Below, piece by piece: positions 29,774 through 39,828 of a stretch of 64,000 nt of DNA; position 1 is the stretch's first letter; each line of letters opens with the position of its first letter. The position numbers were made by a program, and so were the translations under genes. Source of the stretch: Inhella gelatinilytica (GTDB taxonomy: Bacteria; Pseudomonadota; Gammaproteobacteria; Burkholderiales; Burkholderiaceae_C). The notes beneath the pieces are model-generated. The model had not been told where the DNA came from. It saw only the letters and a list, made by a program, of their open reading frames with translations, and did no database searches. The stretch covers positions 580,754 to 644,753 of the forward strand of contig NZ_JAEDAL010000002.1 of NCBI RefSeq assembly GCF_016093295.1. The letters are read 5' to 3'.

Positions 29774-30538
29774 TCAGGCAAAGGCGGCAAGCAGGCGCGC
29801 CAGGGTTTGTTCCAATGGGGTCTGCATCAGGGGCAGGGTGGCGACCAAACCCAGCAGGCCCACTGTGACGGTGAGCGGGAAGCCCACCGCAAACACGTGA
29901 ATTTGCGGCGCCACGCGGGAGATCACGCCCAGCGCCAGATTGACGAAGAGCAACAGGGCGACGACTGGCAGGGCGATCCACAGCCCTGCGCGAAAGATCT
30001 CTGCCCCCCACGATTGCGGTGAGGCCAGGCGCAGAAACGCAAACGGCTCCTGCCCGACTGGGAAAACATGAAAGCTCTGGGCCAGCGCCTGGATCAGCAG
30101 CAAGTGCCCGTTCGTGGCGATGAAGAGAAACGCCACCAGGGTGCCGAAAAATCGGGCGGTGGCCGTACCCTGCATGCCGGTGCCCGGATCGAAAAAGCCA
30201 GCGAAGTTCAGGCCCATCTGCAAGCCCACGATTTCGCCTGCGAATTCCAGCGTTGCAAACACCAGGCGGACGGCAAATCCCATGGAGAGGCCGATCAAGA
30301 GCTGTTGGGTGATCAACAGCACCAGCAGCGAGGGGCTGTCCAGCGGCAGCACCGGCATGGGTGGAAGCGAGGCTTGGCTGGCGAGAGCAAAGAACAGGGA
30401 CAAACCGATGCGCAGGGGGATGGGGACGGCGCGTTGGCTGAACAGGGGCATGCCGGACAGCAAAGCCAGGCAGCGCAAAAAGGGCCAGAGCAGCGGGTTG
30501 AGCCAAGCCAGGATCTGGGCTTCGGTGAACCCAATCAT
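29774..30538 (-). CDS. fliR: Flagellar export gate protein FliR
   Basis: A 254-residue multi-pass inner-membrane protein of the flagellar type III export gate, which assembles with FliP and FliQ into the export channel. It has about six hydrophobic segments and the family text IGLSLFFAL, MGLNFAGFFDPGTGMQ and ALPVVALLLFVNLALGVISRVAPQIHVFAVGFPL. The ATG at 30538 is preferred over an upstream extension without FliR homology. It is the last gene of the fliF-fliR series and lies 64 bp after fliQ. Confidence 0.95.
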   Translation of the reverse strand: MIGFTEAQILAWLNPLLWPFLRCLALLSGMPLFSQRAVPIPLRIGLSLFFALASQASLPPMPVLPLDSPSLLVLLITQQLLIGLSMGFAVRLVFATLEFAGEIVGLQMGLNFAGFFDPGTGMQGTATARFFGTLVAFLFIATNGHLLLIQALAQSFHVFPVGQEPFAFLRLASPQSWGAEIFRAGLWIALPVVALLLFVNLALGVISRVAPQIHVFAVGFPLTVTVGLLGLVATLPLMQTPLEQTLARLLAAFA

Positions 30539-30602
30539 GACCAACTCGGGCGGCAACGGTCGGGCTGACGAGCAGCGGCGCGGCAATCGCGGGCCATGGC
30601 CG

Positions 30603-30872
30603 TTACCCGACGGCGCTGGGGATCATTTTCAGGACCCGCTGGATGTACTCGACCAGTGTGGTGAGCATCCAGGGGCCGGCAGCGGCCAGTGTGGCCATGG
30701 CCGCCAGCACTTTCGGAACGAAGGAAAGCGTGGCTTCGTTGATCTGTGTCGCGGCTTGCAAAACGGACACCGCAACCCCCACCACCAAGACCACGGTCAG
30801 CAGCGGCGCTGCCACGGTCAGCAACATCCACAAGGCTTGCTGACTGAAGGTGAAAACTTGTTGAGCGTCCAT
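30603..30872 (-). CDS. fliQ: Flagellar export gate protein FliQ
   Basis: An 89-residue protein of two TM helices, exactly the usual FliQ length. It starts MDAQQVFTFSQQALWMLL and carries SVLQAATQINEATLSFVPK, the conserved loop between the helices. Four or so copies surround the FliP/FliR core of the export gate. It starts 7 bp after fliP. The reading frame extends 69 bases upstream, but that part overlaps fliP. Confidence 0.96.
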   Translation of the reverse strand: MDAQQVFTFSQQALWMLLTVAAPLLTVVLVVGVAVSVLQAATQINEATLSFVPKVLAAMATLAAAGPWMLTTLVEYIQRVLKMIPSAVG

Positions 30873-30879
30873 GGTGCGG

Positions 30880-31614
30880 CTAGGTTTGGAAGGAGGCGGC
30901 CAGCGAACCGATGAGCAGGTTCCAGCCATCGGCCAACACAAACAACATCAGCTTGAAAGGCAAGGCCACCAAAACGGGGGACAGCATCATCATCCCGAGG
31001 CTCATCAGCACGCTGGCGACGATCATGTCGATCACCAAAAAGGGAATGAAGATCAAGAAGCCAATCTGAAATGCGGTCTTCAACTCGCTGGTCACAAACG
31101 CTGGGACCAGCACTGTGAAGGGAACTTGGTCGGGTTTGATGTTGGGGCTGACCTTGCCCAATCTGGAAAAGAGCGCCAGATCACTCTGCCGGGTCTGCTT
31201 GAGCATGAAGGCCCGCATGGGTGCTTGGGCCTTGTCCAGTGCTTCAGGGAAGGCGATTTGGCCGCTGGAGTAGGGCTCCCAGGCCTCCTTGTAGACCCGA
31301 TCCAAGGTCGGGCTCATCACAAAGAACGTCAGGAACAGTGACAAACCAATGATGACTTGATTGGGCGGTGCCGACTGCGTGCCCAGCGCCTGACGCATCA
31401 GGGACAGCACGATGACGATGCGTGTGAACCCGGTCATCATCAAAATGACCGCGGGCAGGAAACCCAGCGCGGTGAAGAACAGCAGGGTTTGAATGGGTAC
31501 GGAATAACTCGTGCCGCTGCTGCCCTGGCCGATGAGCAGGGGCAAATTCGCGTTTTGCGCCCAGGCGTTTGCGCTGAGCCCCAGCAGGATGAGAGCCGCT
31601 GGCCACTTCCTCAT
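30880..31614 (-). CDS. fliP: Flagellar export gate protein FliP
   Basis: A 244-residue inner-membrane protein made with a cleavable signal peptide (about 1-19, cleaved after NAWA). It forms the pentameric core of the export gate. Conserved text includes [60 protein letters not shown] and [14 protein letters not shown]. Its start overlaps the fliO stop by 4 bp. Confidence 0.97.
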   Translation of the reverse strand: MRKWPAALILLGLSANAWAQNANLPLLIGQGSSGTSYSVPIQTLLFFTALGFLPAVILMMTGFTRIVIVLSLMRQALGTQSAPPNQVIIGLSLFLTFFVMSPTLDRVYKEAWEPYSSGQIAFPEALDKAQAPMRAFMLKQTRQSDLALFSRLGKVSPNIKPDQVPFTVLVPAFVTSELKTAFQIGFLIFIPFLVIDMIVASVLMSLGMMMLSPVLVALPFKLMLFVLADGWNLLIGSLAASFQT

Positions 31615-31940
31615 GGCTGGCCCCCTCGGGCTCGCGCCAGCAGTTGACCGAAAGTGGGCGGGGCTTCGCTGGGGGAGGGGGCCTCGCCGGGCTTGAGCTC
31701 CTGCAGCAGCTGAATGGACTGGGGCGTGACGCCCAGCAGCAGGTGACGAACCTGCTCGCCCTCACCGATCGCGACGGTGATGAGCTTTTGCTGCGGCCCC
31801 AGCGCCAGCACGCCCACCATGCGCAATCCGCTGCCGCCGTGCAGGCGACCCATGGGGCTGCGTTTGAACATCCACAGGGCCAGCGGAATGACCGCCAACA
31901 CCAGCAGAAACCACAGTGCGGGAGCGAAGGAATTGCCCAT
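31611..31940 (-). CDS. fliO: Flagellar export accessory protein FliO
   Basis: A 109-residue protein with one N-terminal membrane helix (about 6-24, [18 protein letters not shown]). A cytoplasmic domain follows with [24 protein letters not shown] and [10 protein letters not shown], the small FliO/FliZ fold. It assists FliP assembly. The start at 31940 leaves a 66-bp gap after fliN; the open frame upstream has no FliO-like sequence. Confidence 0.9.
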   Translation of the reverse strand: MGNSFAPALWFLLVLAVIPLALWMFKRSPMGRLHGGSGLRMVGVLALGPQQKLITVAIGEGEQVRHLLLGVTPQSIQLLQELKPGEAPSPSEAPPTFGQLLARARGGQP

Positions 31941-32006
31941 GACGCCGATTCTTGGCGTCACAGACCGGGGGCAATCGCCGGGAATGCGGGGCATTGCCCC
32001 CCTTCT

Positions 32007-32459
32007 TCAGGCCTTTGAAAGGCGTCGCATGCGCTCGCTGGGCGTGACGATGTCGGTCAATCGAATCCCAAACTTGTCGTTCACCACCACCACTTCGCCT
32101 TGAGCGATCAGGTAACCATTGACCAGCACGTCCATGGGCTCGCCGGCCAACGCATCCAGTTCCACCACGGAGCCTTGCGCCAATTGCAGGATGTTCTTGA
32201 TCGGGATTCGTGTACGACCCAGTTCAACGGTGAGCTGAACGGGGATGTCCAGAATCATGTTGATGTCGTTGCCCGTGCTGGGGAGCGACGTGGGGGCGAA
32301 GTTGTTGAAGCTTGCCGGAGCGACTTGCTCCGGCTGCGTTTGCACTTCGTCGGCGACGGCGGGGGGCGCGGCCGAAGACTCTGCCAGCGCGGCGGCCCAC
32401 TCGGCGGCCAAGGCGTCCTGATCGTCGGCGGGTGTGCTTGCGAAATCGTCAGTTGTCAT
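32007..32459 (-). CDS. fliN: Flagellar motor switch protein FliN
   Basis: A 150-residue C-ring protein. The first half (about 1-70) is Ala/Gln-rich and variable. The second half is a full SpoA domain (DIPVQLTVELGRT, LAQGSVVELD, PMDVLVNGYLIAQGEVVVVNDKFGIRLTDI). It forms the lower part of the rotor switch with FliM and binds CheY-P and FliH. It overlaps the fliM end by 11 bp. Confidence 0.96.
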   Translation of the reverse strand: MTTDDFASTPADDQDALAAEWAAALAESSAAPPAVADEVQTQPEQVAPASFNNFAPTSLPSTGNDINMILDIPVQLTVELGRTRIPIKNILQLAQGSVVELDALAGEPMDVLVNGYLIAQGEVVVVNDKFGIRLTDIVTPSERMRRLSKA

Positions 32460-33453
32460 TGCGTACCCCCAGCCAGGTTTGATCGGCCCCGGTCAACATT
32501 TCTTGGATCTTCACGGCATAGCGGTTGTTGCTGGTGCCGTAGTGGCAGTCGAACACCGGCACCCCGTCGACTTTGGCCTTGATCATGGACTCCAAATCCA
32601 GTTCGATGAAGTCGCCGGGTTTGAAGGCCAGCAGTTGCTCAATCGTTGCCGGTGCGGTGCCCAGTTCGGCCACCAACTCCACTTCGGCCGCTTGGATCTG
32701 AGTCTTGAGCAAATTGATCCAACGACGATCGGGCTCGGTGCTGTCACCTTGCGTGGTGCTGTAGAGCACGTCGCGAATGGGTTCCAGCGTGGAGTAGGGA
32801 ATGCAGAAATAGATGGTGCCGGTGGTTTCGCCCACTTCCAGCGTGAAGCTGCTGGAGACCACGATCTCGCTGGGGGTAGCGATGGTGGCGAACTGCGGTT
32901 GCATCTCGCTGCGCTGGTACTCCAGTTCAAGCGGGTAGATGCCGCGCCAGGCCTTGTGATATTCCGCGCAAATGACTTCGACCAAGCGCAAGATCACACG
33001 CTGTTCGGTTGGCGAAAAGTCCCGGCCCTCAATCCGCGCATGGAACTTGCCAATGCCACCAAAGAGCGAGTCGATCACCGCGAACACCAGGGTGGGGTCG
33101 CAAACAATCAGCCCATTGCCGCGCAGGGGCTTGACCGACATGATGTTGAAGTTCGTCGGCACCACAATTTCACGCAGGAAGTGGCTGTACTTCTGCACCT
33201 TGATGCCGCCAATGGCGACTTCTGGGCTCTTGCGGATGAAATTGAACAAGCCGACGCGAATATTGCGGGCGAAGCGTTCGTTGATGATTTCCATCGTGGG
33301 CATGCGCCCACGGACGATTCGCTCTTGGCTGGCGAGGTTGTACTCGCGTATGCCACCCTCTGGAACTTCTTCCTCTTCGAGCTTCTGGCTTTCCCCCGTG
33401 ATGCCTTGAAGCAGGGCATCGACTTCGTCTTGCGACAGGATCTGCTGGTTCAT
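32449..33453 (-). CDS. fliM: Flagellar motor switch protein FliM
   Basis: A 334-residue C-ring protein that receives CheY-P and changes rotation direction. The N-terminal CheY-binding peptide is LSQDEVDALLQG (residues 5-16). The middle domain has FNIMSVKPLRGNGLIV and VFAVIDSLFGG. A C-terminal SpoA domain runs about 250-325. It starts 12 bp after fliL. Confidence 0.97.
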   Translation of the reverse strand: MNQQILSQDEVDALLQGITGESQKLEEEEVPEGGIREYNLASQERIVRGRMPTMEIINERFARNIRVGLFNFIRKSPEVAIGGIKVQKYSHFLREIVVPTNFNIMSVKPLRGNGLIVCDPTLVFAVIDSLFGGIGKFHARIEGRDFSPTEQRVILRLVEVICAEYHKAWRGIYPLELEYQRSEMQPQFATIATPSEIVVSSSFTLEVGETTGTIYFCIPYSTLEPIRDVLYSTTQGDSTEPDRRWINLLKTQIQAAEVELVAELGTAPATIEQLLAFKPGDFIELDLESMIKAKVDGVPVFDCHYGTSNNRYAVKIQEMLTGADQTWLGVRNDN

Positions 33454-33465
33454 CTTTGACCCCCG

Positions 33466-34068
33466 TTACTGCACGATGAACTGGGAAAAGTGAACATTGC
33501 TGACGGGCAGGGCCAAGGGCGCCTTCTTCTTTTTCTTCTTCTTTTTCTTGGCCGTATCGGTGTCTTCTTCGCTCGCCTCGTCCAGGTCGACCTCATAGCC
33601 CAGCGGTCGAACGGCTTCGCGTTGGATCTCTTTTTGCAGGCGCTCCTTGCCCTCGCTGCTCAGCAAATCCGCCGCGCTCTTGCGCGACAAAACCATCAAG
33701 ACACCCGACCGAACGGAAGGCAGGTAGCCCTTGAGGGTGTCGGCCGTCTTCTGGTCGACGACCTCCAAACTGATGCCAATTTGGGCATACCGATCCACGT
33801 CTTGATCGGTCAAATTGACCGTGAAGGGTTCCAGGGGCATGTAAACCGGTGGTGTGCCCGGTTTGGCCTTGGCGACTTCGACCTGGGGTGCATGGTCATC
33901 CACCGCCTCTTCACCATCCTCGTCCGCCTTGGGCTTTTTCTTCAGCAGCATGAGCGCCGCTCCGCCGCCAACCGCGACCAAGAGCACCACGATCACCAGG
34001 ATCATGATGAGTTTCTTTTTGCCGCCTCCAGCCGGTGCAGCCGCTTCTGCCGCTTCTGCCTTGGCCAT
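33466..34068 (-). CDS. fliL: Flagellar basal-body-associated protein FliL, with a poly-lysine insert
   Basis: A 200-residue single-pass inner-membrane protein that supports the stators. The TM helix is at about 19-41. The periplasmic domain includes VYMPLEPFTVNL, DRYAQIGISLEVVD, RSGVLMVLSRKSAADLLS and the C-terminal SNVHFSQFIVQ. Unusually, just before the last strand there is an acidic run (EASEEDTDT) followed by nine consecutive lysines. It has its own upstream gap of 93 bp after fliK that holds a sigma-28-like promoter. Confidence 0.93.
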   Translation of the reverse strand: MAKAEAAEAAAPAGGGKKKLIMILVIVVLLVAVGGGAALMLLKKKPKADEDGEEAVDDHAPQVEVAKAKPGTPPVYMPLEPFTVNLTDQDVDRYAQIGISLEVVDQKTADTLKGYLPSVRSGVLMVLSRKSAADLLSSEGKERLQKEIQREAVRPLGYEVDLDEASEEDTDTAKKKKKKKKKAPLALPVSNVHFSQFIVQ

Positions 34069-34137
34069 GGGTTCTCCTCGTGTGGGTCCAAAACGGGTGT
34101 TGCCCGAGTTTCGATTATTGGTCGCGCCTGCTGGATT

Positions 34138-34164
34138 GAATCGGTCAATCTGGCTGGGGATTTA
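34138..34164 (-). promoter_or_regulatory. Sigma-28-like promoter ahead of fliL
   Basis: On the minus strand TAAA (34161-34164, inside the fliK stop) is followed after 15 bp by ACCGATTC (34138-34145). This compares with the sigma-28 consensus TAAA-N15-GCCGATAA. It would drive fliLMNOPQR separately from fliFGHIJK. The -10 match is partial. Confidence 0.4.
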
Positions 34165-36156
34165 GGCGTAAAGGTCCAGCAGACCGTGTTGCCGCTGCCT
34201 AGCGGACGGGTTGGCCCCTTCGTTGGGGGCGGGCGGGGTGAAGTGTGACCGCGGCTGGAACTCCGGTTTGCCGGACGGTTGATCGCCCCGGCCGCCCCGC
34301 ACGTCGGTCTGACCGAGTTGCAAGCCCTCACGCTGCAAAGCCTGTTGGAGCTCCGGCACGCTGGATTGCAGGGCCTCGCGGGTTTCTGACTGGGTCGCAT
34401 GGAGCATCACGTGGGCTTCCTGACCATCGATGCGGATGTGCACTTCCACGGGGCCCAACTCGGCGGGGTTGAGGTGCAACTGGGCGTGCTGCACACCGTC
34501 GGCCGCCCAGGTACTGACTTGGCTGCCCAATTCGGCGCCAAATTGAGGGCTCCAGGGAGAGGCCGTCAAGGCGGCCTGAACTGGGGCTGGGGCCCCGGAC
34601 GTGAGCACGGTGGGGCTCGACATCAGCGCGGAAACCGGGAGGGCCGGCAGGGGGCTCGGGCCGGCCTCGCGGTCCGCCGTTTGACGGATGCGGCGGAACC
34701 CCTCAGCGGTTTCCAACGCGGCGCTCAAGGTGCTGACCGCTGACATCGCGGCCGTAGGGAGGGCGGAAGGGTTGTGATGGGCCGCCATCCGTTCGGTAGG
34801 GAGTTCCACGCGCGGGGAACCGGGGCGCTCGAAGGCGGCGTTGCCGGGCGCGGGGGTGGGCCGCGGGGGGCCTTCGCCACTCCCAGGGTTGAAGGCCCTG
34901 GCGTCTATGCCAAGCCCTTCCCCTGCGGTAACCGCTGGGTTGATTTCAGGGGATGACGCCGGCGCCTCAGGGCCGGGCAGCGTGGTCGGGTTCGGGGCCT
35001 TGGCCGCGGCCGTGAGCGCTCCAGGACGGGGGCCGAGACCGGGCGCGGAGCCTGTTCCGAACGGCCGCCCCGCCCCCTTGACGGGTGGCTCTGCCATGGG
35101 CGGGATTGGCGCCCCGGCGAATTCGCCCAGGGCCGGTTGCGCATCCGTGAGGTTGGTGCCCACTGCGCGGCCCGCGGCCGCCGGGTGGTCGCTTCTGGCA
35201 CGGGTCGCCGCCACTGTGGGGCCCAGGGACGGATGCGCCGCAGACGGTCGTTCCGAGGTGAGGCCCACCGACCGGAGCGAAAGACCCGCGGCGGCGACAC
35301 CGGGTTCAGTGGGAGAGACGGGTTGAAATGGCGCCTGAGGGCTCACCGGAGCGCCCAGGGCACCGTGGAGGTCGGGCCCCGGGACCCCGGCGGGTGCGGT
35401 CAGTGGCTGCGTCGGCGGCAAGTCGGGTCGCGAGCGCGGTCCGCTCTCGACGTCGGCGCCCTGCGTAATTGGTTCGCCTGAAGCCCCGAGGCTCGACCCG
35501 GCGAGTTGAAGGGGTGTTGGCGTTTCCTCGGCCGACGTCGCTACGTCAGGTATCCAGCGATCGGCCAAGACGTGGCTCGCGCCGCCGCCAGCCTTCCACG
35601 GGGATTTGGTTTGAATTCCTGCGCGGCCCAAGCCTTCGCCGGGGTTCGGGTGGGGCGAGGCCTTGACGTTGCGTTCGGGCCGTTCGCCTGTCTGGGTGGG
35701 GAGCGTCGAGCTGAACGGGAGAGAGTGGTCCGGGTTGGACGGCACTTTGGCGAATTCAGGGGGTTGAGACCACGCCGAAGGAACGGGCATGAGTGCCGAC
35801 GCACTTTGGGCCGAAGGCTGCTCAGGTTGGCGCTCCCCAGAGGTCGCCAACAGCCGGGCCAGGGGTGATTCGGTGGACGAAGTCCAGTCCGCAGTCGGGT
35901 CTTTCACCTCGGCGATCACAGGGAGCGGCCCCGGTACCGTGTCAGCCGCTTGGGGCGGGGCTGTTTCTGTCGCCGACAGGGGCTGAAGCGCCGCGGCAGA
36001 GGACTCCGCCCCAGGTGTTGCCCCGTCGCCGCCCTCCAGTTGAGCCGCCAATACCTCGGCGAAAAGCGGGCCGTCGCTCAGGCCGTCGGCACTGCCCGTT
36101 CCCGTTGGGGCGGCGAGGAAATCGAAGGCGGATGGAGGGGCAATGACAGGGGCCAT
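34162..36156 (-). CDS. fliK: Flagellar hook-length control protein FliK
   Basis: A 664-residue secreted ruler that measures hook length and switches export specificity. Most of the protein (about 1-540) is Pro/Ala/Gly/Ser-rich, low in complexity and presumably extended. The C-terminal Flg_hook domain (about 545-630) contains VQHAQLHLNPAELGPVEVHIR and AHVMLHATQSETREALQS, the switching module that contacts FlhB. It is long for the family (E. coli 375), which fits the variable ruler section. It is flanked by fliJ (13-bp gap) and fliL. Confidence 0.9.
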   Translation of the reverse strand: MAPVIAPPSAFDFLAAPTGTGSADGLSDGPLFAEVLAAQLEGGDGATPGAESSAAALQPLSATETAPPQAADTVPGPLPVIAEVKDPTADWTSSTESPLARLLATSGERQPEQPSAQSASALMPVPSAWSQPPEFAKVPSNPDHSLPFSSTLPTQTGERPERNVKASPHPNPGEGLGRAGIQTKSPWKAGGGASHVLADRWIPDVATSAEETPTPLQLAGSSLGASGEPITQGADVESGPRSRPDLPPTQPLTAPAGVPGPDLHGALGAPVSPQAPFQPVSPTEPGVAAAGLSLRSVGLTSERPSAAHPSLGPTVAATRARSDHPAAAGRAVGTNLTDAQPALGEFAGAPIPPMAEPPVKGAGRPFGTGSAPGLGPRPGALTAAAKAPNPTTLPGPEAPASSPEINPAVTAGEGLGIDARAFNPGSGEGPPRPTPAPGNAAFERPGSPRVELPTERMAAHHNPSALPTAAMSAVSTLSAALETAEGFRRIRQTADREAGPSPLPALPVSALMSSPTVLTSGAPAPVQAALTASPWSPQFGAELGSQVSTWAADGVQHAQLHLNPAELGPVEVHIRIDGQEAHVMLHATQSETREALQSSVPELQQALQREGLQLGQTDVRGGRGDQPSGKPEFQPRSHFTPPAPNEGANPSARQRQHGLLDLYA

Positions 36157-36169
36157 GGAAGCCTCGCGG

Positions 36170-36613
36170 TTAGGGGGTGAGCGACCGGTGCGCCCGGGCC
36201 GCCCATTCGTCGTTCAATTTCTGGTCTTGCCGTTGCGCGATTTGCAAGGCCTCGGACTGGCGGCGCTCGATCAATTTCTTGAGGGAGGCCACGCGAAGCT
36301 CCCGTTGCTGTAGGGCGTCGCGCGTCGCGTTCCAACGGGACTCCAAGACCTGGATCAGCTGCCCCTGCTGTCCCAGGGCCTGACTCAGCCGCTCAGCGAA
36401 GCTGTGGACACACTGAAAAGTCTCGATCCCTACACCGTTCTGGGCCTCGCCGATCCAGCGTTGCTGGTAGCTGGCGCGGTACTGCACCAAATCGTCCGCT
36501 TGGCTCTGAGCGCGTGCAAGCGCGGCTTGGGCCTCGCCATGGGCCGCAAGCGCGGCATCCCGTTCGCGCTCGGCGTGTTCCAGCAGCAGGGCAAGGGTGT
36601 TCGAGGTGCTCAT
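36170..36613 (-). CDS. fliJ: Flagellar export chaperone FliJ
   Basis: A 147-residue almost entirely helical protein (a long coiled-coil pair) of the export ATPase complex, sitting in the FliI hexamer like the gamma subunit of F1. The start MSTSNTLALLLEHAERERDAAL and the pattern RxAxLKKLIERRQ near residue 112 are typical. It follows fliI by 3 bp. Confidence 0.9.
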   Translation of the reverse strand: MSTSNTLALLLEHAERERDAALAAHGEAQAALARAQSQADDLVQYRASYQQRWIGEAQNGVGIETFQCVHSFAERLSQALGQQGQLIQVLESRWNATRDALQQRELRVASLKKLIERRQSEALQIAQRQDQKLNDEWAARAHRSLTP

Positions 36614-36616
36614 GAC

Positions 36617-38026
36617 TTAGACCTTGATCACCGCACCCAGTTGGGCGACGGCCTGACCCAGTGACGCCGGACTGTGCATGTCCTGCTGAAGGAAATGCGC
36701 CATGTCGTTGTGGAGACGAACGGCCGCATCCAGATCGGGGTCGTGACCCGGCGCGTAAGCGCCCAACTGAATGAGGTCGCGCGCCTTGTTGTACTTGGCC
36801 AGCAACTGCCGGAAGCGGCGGGCTTGTTCCAAGTGTTCTCCCGGCGTAACGGCCGGCATGACGCGACTGATGGAGCGTTCCACATCGATCGCTGGGTAGT
36901 GCCCCGCCTCGGCCAACTCGCGGCTGAGCACGATGTGTCCGTCCAAAATGCCCCGCGCTGCATCGGCGATGGGGTCTTGCTGGTCGTCGCCCTCACTCAG
37001 CACCGTGTAGAACGCGGTGATGGACCCGCCGCCCGGCACGCTATTGCCACTTCGTTCCACCAATTGCGGCAGCTTGGCGAAACAAGAAGGGGGGTAGCCC
37101 TTGGTGGCCGGGGGCTCGCCGATGGCCAGGGCGATTTCACGCTGAGCCTGGGCATAGCGGGTGAGACTGTCCATCAGCAGCAGCACGTGTTGCCCGCGGT
37201 CGCGGAAGTGCTCAGCAATCGCCGTGGCGTAGGCGGCGCCTTGCAGGCGCACCAGGGGCGGCGCATCGGCGGGAGCGGCCACGACCACCGAACGGTCCAG
37301 CCCCTCTTGTTCCAGGATGTCTTCGATGAACTCTTTGACCTCACGGCCCCGCTCGCCGATGAGCCCGACCACGATGACGTCTGCAGCCGTGTAGCGAGCC
37401 ATCATGCCCAGCAACACCGATTTGCCGACCCCAGTGCCCGCAAACAGGCCGATGCGCTGACCGCGCCCGACGGTCAGCAGGGCGTTGATGGCCCGTACAC
37501 CCGTGTCCAGGGGCGTGCGAACGGGGTCACGATCCATGGCATTGATGGGCCGGCGGGCCATGGGCTCACGGACGACAGGGTGCAGTGGGCCCAAGCGATC
37601 CATGGGGTGGCCATGGGCGTCGACCACGCGCCCCAGCAGCCCTTCGCCCATGGGCAAGTGCAGGCCGCGGTCGGCATCGCGCCGCCACGGGTGACGCGGC
37701 TCCCCCAAGCGTGGCGGGCGGGGGGGCGTGTTTCTGGGCCGGACTCGGGCTCCACTGGAGAGGCCATGGAGTTCGTCGGTCGGCATCAAAAACGCGCGGT
37801 CGCCATGAAAACCCACCACTTCCGCGCGCGCAGGGCGGTCACCGGGCCGGGCCTCCGGCATCTGAATGTCGCAGAGCGAACCGACGGGAACTTGCACACC
37901 GCTGGCCTCCAGCACCAAGCCGGCCACGCGGGTAAGTTTGCCCGCGGCTTCAAAAGGCAAGGGGTCTGCCGCGTGGCGCTCCAGGTCGCTAAGGAAGTGC
38001 TGCCAGCGATTCAGGCGCTCCGTCAT
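36617..38026 (-). CDS. fliI: Flagellum-specific export ATPase FliI
   Basis: A 469-residue F1-beta-like ATPase that energises flagellar protein export. Walker A is [11 protein letters not shown], Walker [15 protein letters not shown]. Other hallmarks are [13 protein letters not shown], the family text [23 protein letters not shown] and a C-terminal helical region. The N-terminal domain (about 1-100) has some non-consensus proline-rich text ([16 protein letters not shown]). The ATG overlaps the fliH stop by 4 bp. Confidence 0.97.
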   Translation of the reverse strand: MTERLNRWQHFLSDLERHAADPLPFEAAGKLTRVAGLVLEASGVQVPVGSLCDIQMPEARPGDRPARAEVVGFHGDRAFLMPTDELHGLSSGARVRPRNTPPRPPRLGEPRHPWRRDADRGLHLPMGEGLLGRVVDAHGHPMDRLGPLHPVVREPMARRPINAMDRDPVRTPLDTGVRAINALLTVGRGQRIGLFAGTGVGKSVLLGMMARYTAADVIVVGLIGERGREVKEFIEDILEQEGLDRSVVVAAPADAPPLVRLQGAAYATAIAEHFRDRGQHVLLLMDSLTRYAQAQREIALAIGEPPATKGYPPSCFAKLPQLVERSGNSVPGGGSITAFYTVLSEGDDQQDPIADAARGILDGHIVLSRELAEAGHYPAIDVERSISRVMPAVTPGEHLEQARRFRQLLAKYNKARDLIQLGAYAPGHDPDLDAAVRLHNDMAHFLQQDMHSPASLGQAVAQLGAVIKV

Positions 38027-38805
38027 GGTGCATCCAATGCGTTCGGCTCTTCTGGGGCATCGGTCTCGCTGCTCCAGGCACTGGACACGCCCACTTGGGC
38101 CGCCACTTGTTTCCAGCGCTGGGCCACGAAGGCGTCCACGCTCCCGAGGTCGGATTCAACGCGGCAGTCGCCGCGGTGAAGGCTGGCGTCCGCCAACAGG
38201 TGGGCCCCGCGCGCTTTCAGGACGTCCGCCGCACCCTCCTGAACCAAGGGCAGGTCGTCAGGGTGGACAAAGAGGCGAACGTGGCGGGCACTCAGCATCA
38301 AGGCGTCCAGGGCGTCATGTGCCACTTTGGCGATGTGCTCAGGGTGCTGGCGCAACTCTTCGCGAACGATTTGCCGCGCCAACTCCACGGCAGTGCGGGT
38401 CAGCGCCTCGGCCATTTGCGATTCCAAGTCGGCGAAGGCCTGATCAAAGCTGCGAACCAGGGCACCCACCTGGGCCGCAACTTGGCGGGCATGGCTCTGC
38501 TTGAAAGCCTCGGCACTGGCTTGGCCGTCGCGCAGGCCATCCTGATAGCCCGCCTGGCGGGCGGCCGCCAGAATTTCCCGGGGGTCGGGCGGCGGGGGGG
38601 GGGGCGGGGTTTCAACTTTGGGCGCCGGAGCGCTGATGGGGGGGCGTGCCGGAGCCTCGCCCCCCAAGGAGTCCGGGCGCCAGGCTTGCACACCCTCCAA
38701 CTCCTCGCGCGGGATGAACCGCCCGTAGCTGGGTTTGGCGCCGGTGCCCGGGGGGGGCGGCACGTTGGGGAAGGACTTGGCGTTCATGGTGCTGAAGGAT
38801 GACAT
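38023..38805 (-). CDS. fliH: Flagellar export ATPase regulator FliH
   Basis: A 260-residue peripheral protein that holds FliI inactive and links it to FliN. A proline-rich N-terminal half (about 1-80) carries [11 protein letters not shown]. It is followed by [18 protein letters not shown] and a helical/FliH_E domain (about 120-240: [23 protein letters not shown]). An in-frame ATG at 38787 is an alternative start. Confidence 0.9.
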   Translation of the reverse strand: MSSFSTMNAKSFPNVPPPPGTGAKPSYGRFIPREELEGVQAWRPDSLGGEAPARPPISAPAPKVETPPPPPPPDPREILAAARQAGYQDGLRDGQASAEAFKQSHARQVAAQVGALVRSFDQAFADLESQMAEALTRTAVELARQIVREELRQHPEHIAKVAHDALDALMLSARHVRLFVHPDDLPLVQEGAADVLKARGAHLLADASLHRGDCRVESDLGSVDAFVAQRWKQVAAQVGVSSAWSSETDAPEEPNALDAP

Positions 38806-38823
38806 GGCGAGCCCCCAATCCCA

Positions 38824-39828
38824 TTACAGGAATTGGTCGTCCCCTCCGGTGGCCAACACGATCTGACCTTCGTCCACCAAGCGGCGCACGATCTTGAGCA
38901 TTTCCTTTTGCTCGGCCTCGACTTCGGACAGGCGCACCGGGCCGCGCGAATCCAAGTCTTCGCGCAGGGTTTCGGCCGCGCGGCTGGACATGTTGCGGAA
39001 GATCTTTTCCCGCAAATCCGGATTGGCCCCCTTGAGCGCCAGCACCAACGACTCGCTTTGCACTTCTTTGAGCAGGGATTGGATGCCCTTGTCGTCGATC
39101 TTTTCCAGGTCGTCGAAGGTGAACATGTTGTCCATGACCTTCTGTGCCAAGTCGGAGTCCAACTCGCGGATGTAGTCCAGCGCCGAGGCCTCGGTGGCAC
39201 TGCCCATCATGTTGATGATTTCGGCCGCGGCCTTGACACCGCCCAGGCTGCTCTTCTTCATGCGGTCGCCGCCGGCCAGGATCTGGCTCATGACCTCATT
39301 CAGGTCCTTGAGCGCCGTGGGCTGCACACCGTCCAACGTGGCAATACGGATCAACACCTCATTGCGCTGCCGCTCGGTCCACAGTTTCAGGACGGAGGCC
39401 ACTTGATCGAAGTCCAGATGGGCCAGGATGGCGGCCACGATCTGTGGGTGCTCGTTGCGCAGCAGTTCGGCCACAGAGCCGGGGTCCATCCATTTCAGAC
39501 TTTCAATGGACGACACGTCGCTGCCTTGCAGGATGCGGTCGAGCAGCAGGTTGGCCTTGTCTTCGCCCAGGGCCTTGCGCAACACCTGGCGCACGTACTC
39601 ATCGGTGTCGCTCACCAGCATGCTTTGCTGGTCGGCCACCTTATCGAACTGGCCCAGCACATCGTCCACGCGAGCCCGGGGCACGACCTTGAGCTTGGCA
39701 ATGGTTTCGCCGAGTTTTTGAACTTCCTTGGGCTGCAAGTGCTTGAATACCTCGGAGGCTTCCTCTTCACCCAGGCACATCAGCAAGATGGCGGCGTCTT
39801 CTACGCCCTTGTCGTCCATGCCGCTCAT
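38824..39828 (-). CDS. fliG: Flagellar motor switch protein FliG
   Basis: A 334-residue C-ring protein that generates torque against MotA. Three FliG domains are seen: N-terminal (AAILLMCLGEEEASEVFKHL), middle with the EHPQ motif (LRNEHPQIVAAILAHL, about residue 125) and C-terminal with the charged torque helix (KIFRNMSSRAAETLREDLDSRGPVRLSEVE). The ATG at 39828 overlaps the fliF stop as ATGA. Confidence 0.97.
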   Translation of the reverse strand: MSGMDDKGVEDAAILLMCLGEEEASEVFKHLQPKEVQKLGETIAKLKVVPRARVDDVLGQFDKVADQQSMLVSDTDEYVRQVLRKALGEDKANLLLDRILQGSDVSSIESLKWMDPGSVAELLRNEHPQIVAAILAHLDFDQVASVLKLWTERQRNEVLIRIATLDGVQPTALKDLNEVMSQILAGGDRMKKSSLGGVKAAAEIINMMGSATEASALDYIRELDSDLAQKVMDNMFTFDDLEKIDDKGIQSLLKEVQSESLVLALKGANPDLREKIFRNMSSRAAETLREDLDSRGPVRLSEVEAEQKEMLKIVRRLVDEGQIVLATGGDDQFL

